From Phialocephala subalpina (lineage: Eukaryota; Ascomycota; Leotiomycetes; Helotiales; Mollisiaceae): a stretch of DNA of 64,000 nt. The position numbers and the translations under genes are program-made. Numbering within the stretch: position 1 is the first letter of the stretch; every line of letters begins with the position of its first letter. The notes under the pieces were generated by a model that was not told the DNA's origin, ran no database searches, and saw nothing but the letters and a program-made list of their open reading frames with translations. The stretch spans positions 1,862,133 through 1,926,132 of the forward strand of contig FJOG01000003.1 in NCBI GenBank assembly GCA_900073065.1, written 5' to 3'. Below, in pieces: positions 1-8,878 of this stretch.

Positions 1-438
1 TGCGAAACACGTAAACTTGTTTCTCGACGAGGAAAGTGGTGGAGAGACAGGGGGTAACGAGGTGAAGGCAAGATTGAACTGACACGCATCTGTAAGAAAT
101 CGCAACCTTGAAGGTCACTACCCGTCAAATTTAGTTTTGGCAATCAATGTGCACTGGGAAAAAAGGATGAGGGGGAAACTTGTATGTACCTTAACATAGC
201 GCTAGCCTAATAAAGTAAGGTGGATTTTGATATGGTCTGGGCTGGCGAGGCTGTGTGCAAGTCGACCACTCAGCGAAAAAAATTGTCACATACCCCTCTA
301 TCGACATTCTCTATTGTTACTCTCTGGACTTGTCTCTCTCCCCCTCCTTCCCAGCATGCTGCAGATGGCTACAAGAGACTTCGGACGGCTCTTGTCTCTC
401 CTTGCATCACGTCTCTCAGCCCTCCAACAACACTCAAG
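1..438. other. upstream region, no gene seen
   Basis: No reading frame here looks coding. The last part is pyrimidine-rich and ends in a reasonable start context before the ATG at 439, so it probably holds the promoter and 5' leader of the 2EXR gene. Confidence 0.5.
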
Positions 439-1408
439 ATGCCGAATACCATACATGATCCAGACGAATTCTCTTACCTTGAGATATTAGAGCAGCCATC
501 CTACATATTACCAGTCTCCGTCGAGCAGTCTTCTACAAATGAAGCCTCAAGACCAACCTCACCTCCGAACTTCCACAAATTCTCGAAACTTCCCATGGAG
601 ATCCAATCGATGATCTGGGAAATCGCTGCACGACCACTTGCACAACGCCGTACTGTCGAGATACACGAAGTAGAGCTGGAAGTCATGTATCGCTATCGCG
701 ATGCCGACGAAGAATCGTATCACATACATAGCCAGGATATCAAGCATTTTCGTTCGCAGACAGAACGTCCCTCTTTGCTAAATACGCTGCTCGAGGCATG
801 TCACGAGTCCCGGCACCAAGCTTGGAAATACTTCGATGAGGACATCCACATGGGCAACGAATTCTATTCAGACATAGTGTACTTCAACTTCTCGCGGGAT
901 TGGGCATACTTGACACGGAATACCTTACTCGATTTGATGCGATTCTGGCATCGTTGCAGCGATCTGCACCCCGAGTTTCCTTTGAAAGATGGTGCAGGGA
1001 AGACATTCAGAAAGCACTTGCGATACCTTGTGTTCGATGCAACTATCCTTTTGGGAGACGATGTTTACATCAACCCCGCAGGGGAAGGAAGTGTGGGGAG
1101 AACGTCAAGTCATGGAAGCTCTGGGCCCCGGTCTCGCATCGTTCAGCTCTCTGGAGGAGATCATTCTTGTTCAGAGCCCGGATTATCGTGGTTATGTCGA
1201 CGGGGGACTTTCGACTATCCGTTTACTCGAACCAGAACAGGACAGCAATGCTGAATTCACGCTCCGAGTTGCGGCAGACTTTCTTCGCTTTACCTTAGAT
1301 TACTATTTCAACGAATTTGAATACCCAAGGCACAAACCTCCCTGTAAGAAACCACGCAAAGCACGGAATCTTCCCATTGTCAGGACTATGGTCCGAACCC
1401 TACAGTAG
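439..1408 (+). pseudogene. 2EXR-domain protein, frameshifted
   Basis: The N-terminal half carries the hallmark of the fungal 2EXR (F-box-like) family: FHKFSKLPMEIQSMIWEIAA, followed by the conserved LLEACHESRHQAWKYF segment. The family is very large in filamentous ascomycetes and its function is mostly unknown. The start is the ATG at 439 (MPNTIHDP); longer frames upstream lack family similarity. The first frame runs well to about position 1080 (YLVFDATILLGDDVYINP). The expected continuation (EVWGERQVMEALGPGLASF) lies one base further on, in the next frame, and runs to the stop at 1408. The break falls near a C4/G4 run at 1073-1084. No GT-AG pair of usable length joins the frames: the only in-phase one is 19 bases, and a 56-base one has the wrong phase and would delete conserved residues. 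It is therefore a single-base indel, either true decay or a sequencing error. An intact 2EXR gene lies at the other end of the window. Confidence 0.7.
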
Positions 1409-2197
1409 CATCCGACAATGAACGATTCATCCCCACCAAAGATAAGACGCGAATATGCAATATGCTTGCCACCCTAGGCAGATCCCATCGATACTCGTTG
1501 TCAACTACACTCCAACAACTAACTATACGGGTGTCACACAGTCACCACCGGATGACATTGGAATTGGCGCTGGCGATACCTATGGGACTCACATCCGAGC
1601 ACACAGTCACGAAATCGCTACCGTCGACTTGTCTACTTCATTTGCAAATAGTATTGTATCCTTATCCAAATGCTAATGTACACCAGTCCCCTTCACGATT
1701 TATGCATTGCAGCGGCCCCTAACAACCACATCTACCCATGTCTCGTGCATTACACCAGCGTCTCTCGACTTTCTGGGCCGGAAATCTGGGGTGGAGATAT
1801 TAGGGTCACAGCACAGGCTAGATATAAAATAGCAAATAACTCTAGATTCTCAAGCACATCCTCTTGCACGATATGAGCGGCTGGTGTGTTGATTTGGTGG
1901 AGAAAGCATTAGGCAAAACTTTGTTCGTGGTATAGCTACACACATCTGATTTACTCACAGCAAGCGCTATGAGTGGCCATCTGGATGGCCGAAGCCTCCC
2001 TTCTCAATGGTTCTTAGCTATCAATTACCTCGATACTCCTGCGTAGTGAGAAGCCCCGAAGCCGGGATCGTGACACGAAGAGAAGGGGAATTTCATTCAA
2101 CATCACACTTAATTTTTTGTTCTACGCACCATCTGGGGAAGAAAAACAAGTGGACGGATCAGTTAAACTGCAAAGAGTCCGGTGCCATCAATATCGA
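1409..2197. other. intergenic, no gene seen
   Basis: Several short frames are open but none has recognisable domains, good start context or plausible intron links. I see no repeat or RNA gene until the tRNA-like sequence at 2198. Confidence 0.5.
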
Positions 2198-2274
2198 CGA
2201 CCTCTACGGGAATCGAACGCCGGGGACTCCACCTTTTAGCAGAGAAAGCGTGTTACCACTACACTAACAAGTCG
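2198..2274 (-). tRNA. tRNA-like sequence, probably a tRNA relic
   Basis: Read on the minus strand, this 77-base stretch has a good internal Pol III A box (TAGTGTAGTGG) and a near-consensus B box (CGTTCGATTCC, one mismatch). Its ends can pair as an acceptor stem in 6 of 7 positions, including one G-T. The anticodon arm is poor: the region CTTTCTCTGCTAAAAGG does not give a clean 5-bp stem with a 7-base loop, and the T stem is mismatched. CTGCTAA resembles the anticodon loop of Ser-GCT, but the long variable arm expected of tRNA-Ser is absent. No T4 terminator follows closely; the first T5 on this strand is about 50 bases beyond. I read it as a degenerate tRNA or tRNA-derived repeat, not a confident functional tRNA. 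Confidence 0.4.
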
Positions 2275-2691
2275 AGAATAAAAAATTCTTATTTAAATCT
2301 ATATGCTTCTTATTTCTTCTGTAGAGAAGCCTGCCGTGACATCGGTTAGCTGCCTGCTTTGGAAACGGTGCAGTTGGCCCCTTAAATTTGAGGAGTAATG
2401 CTGTCTCGTGAATCTGGAAATGGCGGGTTGAGAATGTCTGAAGGATTGAGGGGGTCTTTGTTGGTTGTTAGTTCCTGAGATCAAGCTGATTGGAGAAGTG
2501 GATACGAACCTTGGGTGTTGCGATTCAATGGAGTTCAAATGCTGCGTTCGGTTCATTCATGCCTATTCAACGAAGCCTCAACGAAGACATTACCAACAAG
2601 AAGTCCAACCTGCTTGCCAGATTAAAATCCCAAACCAACTCCAACACACAATATCTTCATATCATTGCGAGCATTCAAGCACTTCCGATCA
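2275..2691. other. intergenic, no gene seen
   Basis: AT-rich at the start, then unremarkable. It should contain the 3' untranslated region of the minus-strand flavodoxin gene. No supported coding frame. Confidence 0.45.
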
Positions 2692-3334
2692 TCAATTTTC
2701 CAAGATTTCCGGATGATCATTCCTCAGCTCCTGGACGATTCCATCCGCCCACTCATCCATCAAATTCCACTTCCGTTTGTCCTCAAACTTTCCTCCGAAG
2801 CAAGAGAAGAACAATCTGAAACAGCCACCCATATCCTCCTTCTTCCACGCGCCTTGGAACAATGTATGTCCGCGTAGGGGTATATATTGCCTGAGCCATT
2901 TTTCCATCACTTTTGCTTCAGGTTCGACTCCACTGTCGGGAGGCAATCCGACGCTGAATGCCCATGTTGGTTTTGGGTTTGTGTGTAGCCCGGTTGCGCT
3001 TCGTTTGATGAACTTTTTGGAGGGGCTGATCCAGCTTTGCATGTGGATGCAGGAGCCGAGGATTAGGATGTCTGTGGGATTTGTTAGTGTTCACTGTTCA
3101 CTTCTTCCTGGATGGTCAAGTAGACCAAGACAGAGTCTCAAAACCTGATGCTTTTTGCCGGGCACCTTTTAAATAAGCAGGGAAATACTAACCGAAGTCG
3201 TTGGCGGAAAGCTTGTTGTCAAATGGAGCGATTGTGATTTCCCCAATGTTGGCTGCAGCAATCCTGTCCTTGATACGCTCCGCTATGGATCTAGTAGAGC
3301 CGTATGTGGTACCGTACGCAATGAGGATCTTCAT
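2692..3334 (-). CDS. flavodoxin-domain protein (HemG-like)
   Basis: Predicted 173 aa from two exons: 3334-3193 and 3071-2692, with a 121-base GT-AG intron at 3192-3072 (phase 1, joined codon GAC). The protein starts MKILIAYGTTYGSTRSIAER. The TTYGST segment is the FMN phosphate-binding loop of flavodoxins. The next core strand reads DILILGSCIHMQSW, and the segment KPTWAFSVGLPP matches the third flavodoxin strand. Overall length and order fit the Flavodoxin_5 group, which includes bacterial HemG (menaquinone-dependent protoporphyrinogen IX dehydrogenase). In fungi the heme step is normally done by another enzyme, so the true substrate here is unknown and an FMN-dependent oxidoreductase is all I infer. 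No signal peptide or membrane segment is visible. It stands alone, with gene-free flanks on both sides. Confidence 0.8.
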
Positions 3335-3999
3335 CCTGCAAATTATTGTTCTCCGTTGTTGTGAGTCAATTGTGTTTCATGTTAGTCAGAGCAAAAGCTG
3401 ATCCACTGCTCCAAAATGTCAATATTATAGCGGAAAGTTATCGATTTGTCTTTCCACGGTCACATCACTTTAATCAGCGTCTTTCTTTCTCTTTTGTATG
3501 TGTTGTGGGCTCAGAATCACGATGTCGGTCATGAAATGTGGGCTACCTGATGATGAGGGGAGAAGCTGGAGGGTGGCTGGGCAATCACCCCACCAAATGC
3601 ATGACCAACTTCCCCGCGAATTCAGCAACACTTCTCAGTCCCGCCTTGCATCAAAAAGCTGACATTGACAATTATGACTGGTGCTGGTCATGTTGTGGTC
3701 CTTTGAGGCGTTCGAGGCGTCCAGCAGCCGACTTCAGTGCGGATTCTGGAACAATCACCTCGTAAGTTTGGGGAACCAACGATTGATCTCCACTAGATAT
3801 CACATTATGGTCACGCAGCTAGTCCCTGAATGGTAAATGAGATAAGAACACTCTTTGATGTCAGGTTCTTTACAACAAGGTCGGACAATTTGGCATAGTA
3901 ACGTGATTTGTCTGAGAGAACTCTCAGAAGTTGAGCGAGATCAAGTTACTTCCCAACAAACACCTCTCAATGTACCCAACCAATTTGGATATCCTGACT
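3335..3999. other. intergenic, no gene seen
   Basis: Lies between the start of the flavodoxin gene and the 3' end of the NTF2-like gene, both on the minus strand. It should contain the flavodoxin promoter. No coding frame, repeat or RNA gene is supported. Confidence 0.45.
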
Positions 4000-4587
4000 T
4001 CATATAAATCGTCCATGATCAGAACTCTGCACGCTACTTGCCGTGTTACACCTCATCCTCCCTTTTCGAACCGTGCCAATCTTGCTCACTTCGATTCCTT
4101 CCTCTTCCCTCCTTTTCTTCTCTTCAACATACCTCGTCAGAATCCCCGTATCCCAAAATACACTCGCCTCATAAATCTGCAATCCATCTGTCCCCTTCCC
4201 ACCTTCAGCATCCCCAACAATAAACACAAAAAACCTCGGCGCGGTGACCTCATGCTTATCTCCTTTCAAGCGAAAATGAGTCAAGAATTCTCCGTATACG
4301 ACATTCCTTCCATCTTCCTCTGGGATGACTCGGAGTTCGATCACTTCGTGGAGCAGTCCTTCGAAGGGAGAGAAGATTCGTTCTAGCCAGGTCCAGATAT
4401 GGGAGCCGGAGATGTAGACATCGCCTCTGGCGTCGTGGAAGATTGCGTCGGGGGAGTAGAATTTCGACCATGGGCATGTGGTTACGTCTAGGGAGTCGAC
4501 GTTTCGGATGTATGTTTCGAGGAATCGGAGGGTTGGAGATTGGCGGGAGTGTGAGTCCCAGGGGCCTCGATGGGTGAAGGTTGACAT
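4000..4587 (-). CDS. NTF2-like (SnoaL-type) protein
   Basis: Single exon, 195 aa, starting at the ATG at 4587 (MSTFTHRGPWDS). The frame is open for 40 further codons upstream, but that part is not family-like. Visible features of the NTF2/SnoaL fold are an N-terminal helical region (LRFLETYIRNVDSLDV), then FYSPDAIFHDARGDVYISG, a typical first-strand segment of SnoaL-like proteins. A cone-forming antiparallel sheet follows: VIELRVIPEEDGRNVVYGEF, HEVTAPRFFVFIV, and LQIYEASVFWDTGILTRY near the C terminus. Such small proteins may be enzymes (cyclases, dehydratases) or simple ligand binders; nothing in the sequence picks one. No signal peptide. The C-terminal tail is basic and of low complexity. 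It is common in fungi as a single-domain hypothetical protein. Confidence 0.7.
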   Translation of the reverse strand: MSTFTHRGPWDSHSRQSPTLRFLETYIRNVDSLDVTTCPWSKFYSPDAIFHDARGDVYISGSHIWTWLERIFSPFEGLLHEVIELRVIPEEDGRNVVYGEFLTHFRLKGDKHEVTAPRFFVFIVGDAEGGKGTDGLQIYEASVFWDTGILTRYVEEKKRREEEGIEVSKIGTVRKGRMRCNTASSVQSSDHGRFI

Positions 4588-4943
4588 CAAGATTGATCCT
4601 TGTGAGAGTGTGCAATTATTTTGGAGTTGCAAAGGTCGAGTCGCTTTTTGCGACGTTTCGACATGTTGATATATCGATTGTATTCTTATACATATCTCTC
4701 TTTTCATTCACCTTGCCCGGGTGGCGTGGGGAGTCGCTGTCGGTCTTCGCTCTGCGGCTTTTGCGGTTCGGTACGGCCGGAGTCGCTCCCACCAACCGAG
4801 ATCGAGACTTGCACAGTAAGCATCGTCACAACTTTGATCACAGCTTCGAAAGAAGAGGCAATAGAGCACACGACTCTGAAGATTCGGTCTAGCCTTTACC
4901 ACCGAGCAATCACACATCCGTCCAAGCCACGGCGGTTGCAGGT

Positions 4944-6035
4944 TCAAGCAATTTCATATCCCTCGGTCCCCTCATCTGATCTCTCAATCGTCAACTCATC
5001 CCAGTCTACATTATCCAGTACTGCAACTCTGATAGGTATAATTTCAAGCTTCTCCTTGACCATTTTCTGTCTAGTTTCCGGCCAAGTAACCACGAGCTGT
5101 TTTGGTGGTCCATGAAGTCTCATGAAAAGTTGAACCCCGCAAGTTTTACAGAAGCAGTGTCCATTGAACTTTTGACCGAAGAGATACTCGGTAGTGTTTT
5201 CTGCTCCTGAGATGGAGACTTGGGATTTGTTGGGATAGATACAGACATTTGCATTCTGAAACTTGTTAGAAGTTGTCTTCGATTAATGGCTTCGAGTAAG
5301 TATGTACTTACTCTTCTGCAGATGCTGCAATTGTCCTCTTTCACTTGGACTTTTGATAGCGGACTGCTTCGGAAAGCGAGAGTCACTGCGCCGCAATGAC
5401 AGCCTCCTGTATAAATCATAGCATCTGCTAGCTGAGAGTTTGTTGAAGGTAGATCTCCAGTAAACGATGGTGCATCACCACCTGGATACATGCTCTTGCC
5501 ATCAAATCTATACATCGGTCAGGTCAGGTTCAAAAGAGTAAGTTCTTGAGCTAGACGATGATGAAGCCAAGGATGGGGAAGTACCTGTTGATTTTGAGAT
5601 CAAAAGGATTTATTTCCAACAATGATCGTACCTGAGCAGTCAGTCGGGAACCCGCTCGTCTCAATTTAAATCAACTCACATTGACATAAACCTCCTCATG
5701 CTCCTCAGGAGCATTAATCTTTCTCAATATCACACCTGTTCCACAAACTGGGCAAAACTCCTCTTATCAGCTGACTCCTTCCCCGCATCGCAAAGCCTGC
5801 AACTCACCTTATGGGGCATTGTCTTGCTGCCAAACTCGTATGTCGTCAACTCATCCTCCTTCCCTTTCGTGACTCGAAAATGTTTGTTTGGAAGAAACAC
5901 CCATAAATAGCCTTTCTTGAGACATATGCCGCAGTTGCAGCTGTCAACTTTTTCGATTTGTGAGACATTGATTTCGAATCTGAAGGCGCCGCAGTGGCAA
6001 TTGCCTTTGTAGACTTTGAATTCTTCTTGAGACAT
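4944..6035 (-). CDS. tandem GFA-domain protein (CENP-V/GFA family)
   Basis: Predicted 287 aa from five exons (6035-5808, 5760-5680, 5631-5585, 5507-5312, 5255-4944). All introns are GT-AG, of 47, 48, 76-77 and 56 bases. The start is MSQEEFKVYKGN at 6035. The protein holds two complete GFA zinc domains in a row. Domain 1 has C13-H-C15, C33, C35, C38 and the FCPVC pair C79/C82. Domain 2 has C155-H-C157, C179/C182 and HCFCKTC C218/C220/C223. GFA proteins bind two zincs; the founding member catalyses the glutathione-formaldehyde adduct step, but most fungal members, including these double-domain ones, have no proven reaction. No targeting signal is visible. It is followed downstream by the NTF2-like gene on the same strand. 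Confidence 0.88.
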
Positions 6036-6313
6036 GATTAGGTATGCAGTATTGTCCTGGATAAGAATGACATTTTTTTTGTCATTGAGGACAGAGGAAG
6101 AGGAAGAGGAAGAGAATTGTTGCACCTGCCAAATGTGGTACATGCTGCGCCGTGACGTCACATAGCATTCTTATGCTGCAGGTACTCAGTAGAAGTTCTA
6201 TTGGATCTTAGTTTCATCAAGCCTTACTTTATAGCAAAATCAAATGTTTTCTCAAGCCTCGCACCTGTTCATCTCAACCAAATTTTCCACTCCATTCTCA
6301 GACTTCACAACCC
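6036..6313. other. short intergenic region
   Basis: Space between the start of the GFA gene and the 3' end of the broken dehydrogenase, both on the minus strand. It probably holds the GFA promoter. Includes a small GA-repeat tract near 6090-6115 (complement of a serine-like TCC run). No gene seen. Confidence 0.4.
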
Positions 6314-7199
6314 TCATTTCAGCTCCCCTTTCTCCCGATACCAACCAACACTCCTCTTCAACCCCTCCTCCATGTTATATATCGGCCTATACCCCAAAAT
6401 TCTCTTCGCCTTCCCAATATCCAACGTCCTGTTTAAAGTACTATACCTAACCCCATTTCTTTGAAGATTCGACACCCTCTTCCCCAGACTAAACACCCAA
6501 ACCCACCACTCCACGAAAATAGCCATTACCAATCCAAGCCATTTCGGAATAGCTTATACGTCCTCGTTCCTCACTTTAAATCCAGCCTCTTTCGCTACCG
6601 CTCTCGTAAACTCCCAAAAGAGCCAAGGCTCATCATTCGTAACATGGAACGCCTCTCCACCCACCTTCTCCTCAACTTTAATCTCATCTTCAGCAATCGA
6701 AGAAGCAAGGAGCAAATTCCTCGCCGCCAAAACATGGGCTTGTACGAGATTCCCCACATAAACAAAATCATAAACGTTCTTCCCATCTCCCATTTGGACA
6801 TTCGCTCTCCCACTTTTCGCTACACCAAGTAACTTCTCCATCGTCTCCGAGTCTCCTTCCCCAAAAGCCCCCGCTGGACGGATCGAAGCAGTCAGAAATC
6901 CATGTTTGCGATTCGCATCCAGGACTGCCTTTTCAGCAAGCGCTTTGAATAGCGGGTATGGAAATTTTTGCTCTGGAGAGAATAGAACCGGACGAGTTTC
7001 CGAGGTATTGAGGAGGTCGGAATACCCATCCTCAATAACCGACGAACTTGAATGATAGATCAAAGCTTTCACCGAACCTAAGAATTGGATAGCGAAGAGG
7101 AGGTTGAGCGTCCCTTAATAGTTTATTTTATCGTGTGTTTCTGCCAGCAAAGAGAGTGAGTAGGTGCACCAGGGGCTGCAGGAATTCGTACGACACCAA

Positions 7200-7587
7200 A
7201 AACATATTTAATTAATATCTATTAATCTATTAATAGAAATACTTTAAACTTTATATTTAGGCTTTAATAAATATAAGTATGATTCTTGTATAGAAGAAAA
7301 TTGATTACGTAAGCATATTTATTAGTAGAATTATATATAAAATTAATTTTTTAAGTTTTTAAAAATTAATATAAAATTAAATATTAAAGGAAATAATAGA
7401 TTTTTTAATCGAAACAAATACAATTAGTAATAGATATAATTCATTTAAAAGGCCCGTTTTAAATAAAAATTTTCGTTATAATATTAAATATTTGGCTTTT
7501 TTTACTTATAGTATAATTTTAATTTTATAAGCGAAATTTAAAAAATATTATATTATAAAGCCAAAAATAATATCCAAAACGGGCCTT
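7200..7587. repeat. AT-rich insertion with inverted-repeat element
   Basis: A very AT-rich block interrupts the dehydrogenase pseudogene. Its last 139 bases (7449-7587) are bounded by a perfect 12-bp inverted repeat, AAGGCCCGTTTT at 7449-7460 and AAAACGGGCCTT at 7576-7587. Inside there is a second inverted pair near GGCTTT / AAAGCC. This looks like a small terminal-inverted-repeat element or the folded end of a larger decayed transposon. The assembly gap starts at the very next base, so the true extent is unknown. Base composition is unlike all neighbouring genes and fits RIP decay. Confidence 0.6.
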
Positions 7588-8042
7588 NNNNNNNNNNNNN
7601 NNNNNNNNNNNNNNNNNNNNNNNNNNNNNNNNNNNNNNNNNNNNNNNNNNNNNNNNNNNNNNNNNNNNNNNNNNNNNNNNNNNNNNNNNNNNNNNNNNNN
7701 NNNNNNNNNNNNNNNNNNNNNNNNNNNNNNNNNNNNNNNNNNNNNNNNNNNNNNNNNNNNNNNNNNNNNNNNNNNNNNNNNNNNNNNNNNNNNNNNNNNN
7801 NNNNNNNNNNNNNNNNNNNNNNNNNNNNNNNNNNNNNNNNNNNNNNNNNNNNNNNNNNNNNNNNNNNNNNNNNNNNNNNNNNNNNNNNNNNNNNNNNNNN
7901 NNNNNNNNNNNNNNNNNNNNNNNNNNNNNNNNNNNNNNNNNNNNNNNNNNNNNNNNNNNNNNNNNNNNNNNNNNNNNNNNNNNNNNNNNNNNNNNNNNNN
8001 NNNNNNNNNNNNNNNNNNNNNNNNNNNNNNNNNNNNNNNNNN
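7588..8042. other. assembly gap (455 N)
   Basis: Unresolved bases. The gap begins exactly at the end of a 12-bp inverted repeat and ends inside the dehydrogenase reading frame, so it probably hides the rest of the insertion plus the missing middle of that gene. Confidence 0.99.
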
Positions 8043-8283
8043 TGCATGCTGCGTAGAAGATGAGTTTTAGACGAATCTGTTGAAGGGCTTCTTTGACCGC
8101 GGCTTTGTCTGTGATGTCAACTTCGTAGTAAGTAACGGAGGGGAAGCGAGCAAACGAGGTTGGTAGATCGAGGACAGAGATTTTGGTGTTGGGTTCGTCT
8201 TGAAGGATTATGAAGACGATATGATGGCCGATGAAGCCGCAGCCGCCGGTTACTAGGACGTTGTCTAGTTTTTGTTCAGTCAT

Positions 8284-8878
8284 CTTGCTTTGATGGAACA
8301 GAAAAAAAAGTAGAGTCTAGATGAAGTAGAATTCGAGGATAAACGGCAATATTAAGGATGTCGAGATAAGCTCTAGCTACCTTAAGACGAGGTTCGGGAA
8401 GGATGTAAGTAAGCACTAGACATAGAAAGCACAGGCAGCTCCGCTGCCAAACAGGAAAACACATAAAGATCTATTCGCTAAAAAAAATACGAGGAAGATT
8501 GATAAGCGAGGCAGAAATTAACTTGATTGGCCACCTCGTTACGATTCAGGGGAGGGGGGCTTATCATGTGATAAGGAACTACCTTGAGGCTCCGACTCTT
8601 TCTCTGCAAGCAACAGCCTGTAGGCTATGAAAACTTGGAGCTGAGAGATGTAACTACAACACAGGCTGTTCAACTCGCAATACAACCAGACTGTCACTTA
8701 TCTCAAGGTCAGAGCCTCACCCAAAGCAAGCATGACAGCGTATATGATTGCTCCGTAGTACGTAGCTGATGCTCAAGAGAAATGTCGAGCAATATGGCAA
8801 TATGGCAATATATCGTAGCTCATACTTGGCAATATAATGTCCCAGCTCTGTAAATATATCAGCAAGTCCCCGCAACGC
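8284..8878. other. intergenic, no gene seen
   Basis: No coding frame is supported. Around 8785-8840 there is a short tandem of CAATATGG-like units. The part next to 8283 would have been the promoter of the broken dehydrogenase. Confidence 0.45.

Larger units (their letters stand above)
6314..8283 (-). pseudogene. 3-beta-HSD / Erg26-like dehydrogenase, disrupted
   Basis: The N terminus (8283-8043) reads MTEQKLDNVLVTGGCGFIG, a Rossmann NAD(P)-binding start, then ISVLDLPTSF and VTYYEVDITDKAAV. The C-terminal part (about 7160-6314) carries GTLNLLFAIQFL, VKALIYHSSSSVIEDG, the catalytic YPLFK (YxxxK) motif, ASIRPAGAFGEGD, YDFVYVGNLVQAH, EAFHVTNDEP and a final GYRPIYNMEEGLKRSV. These are the landmarks of the extended-SDR 3-beta-hydroxysteroid dehydrogenase family that includes Erg26 of sterol C-4 demethylation. 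Two in-frame TAA codons interrupt it, at 7117-7115 (before GTLNLL) and 6556-6554 (before AIPKWLGL); the frame continues with family similarity after both. The middle is occupied by AT-rich sequence (about 7200-7587) and a gap of 455 Ns. So it is a dead copy. Both stops can be explained by single changes, and CAA to TAA (C to T) is the simplest. A functional paralogue elsewhere would be needed for ergosterol synthesis if this was Erg26 itself. Confidence 0.8.

Noticed and set aside
1091..1146. A 56-base GT-AG pair in the 2EXR gene that might be an intron
   Set aside because: The length gives the wrong phase and it would remove well-conserved residues.
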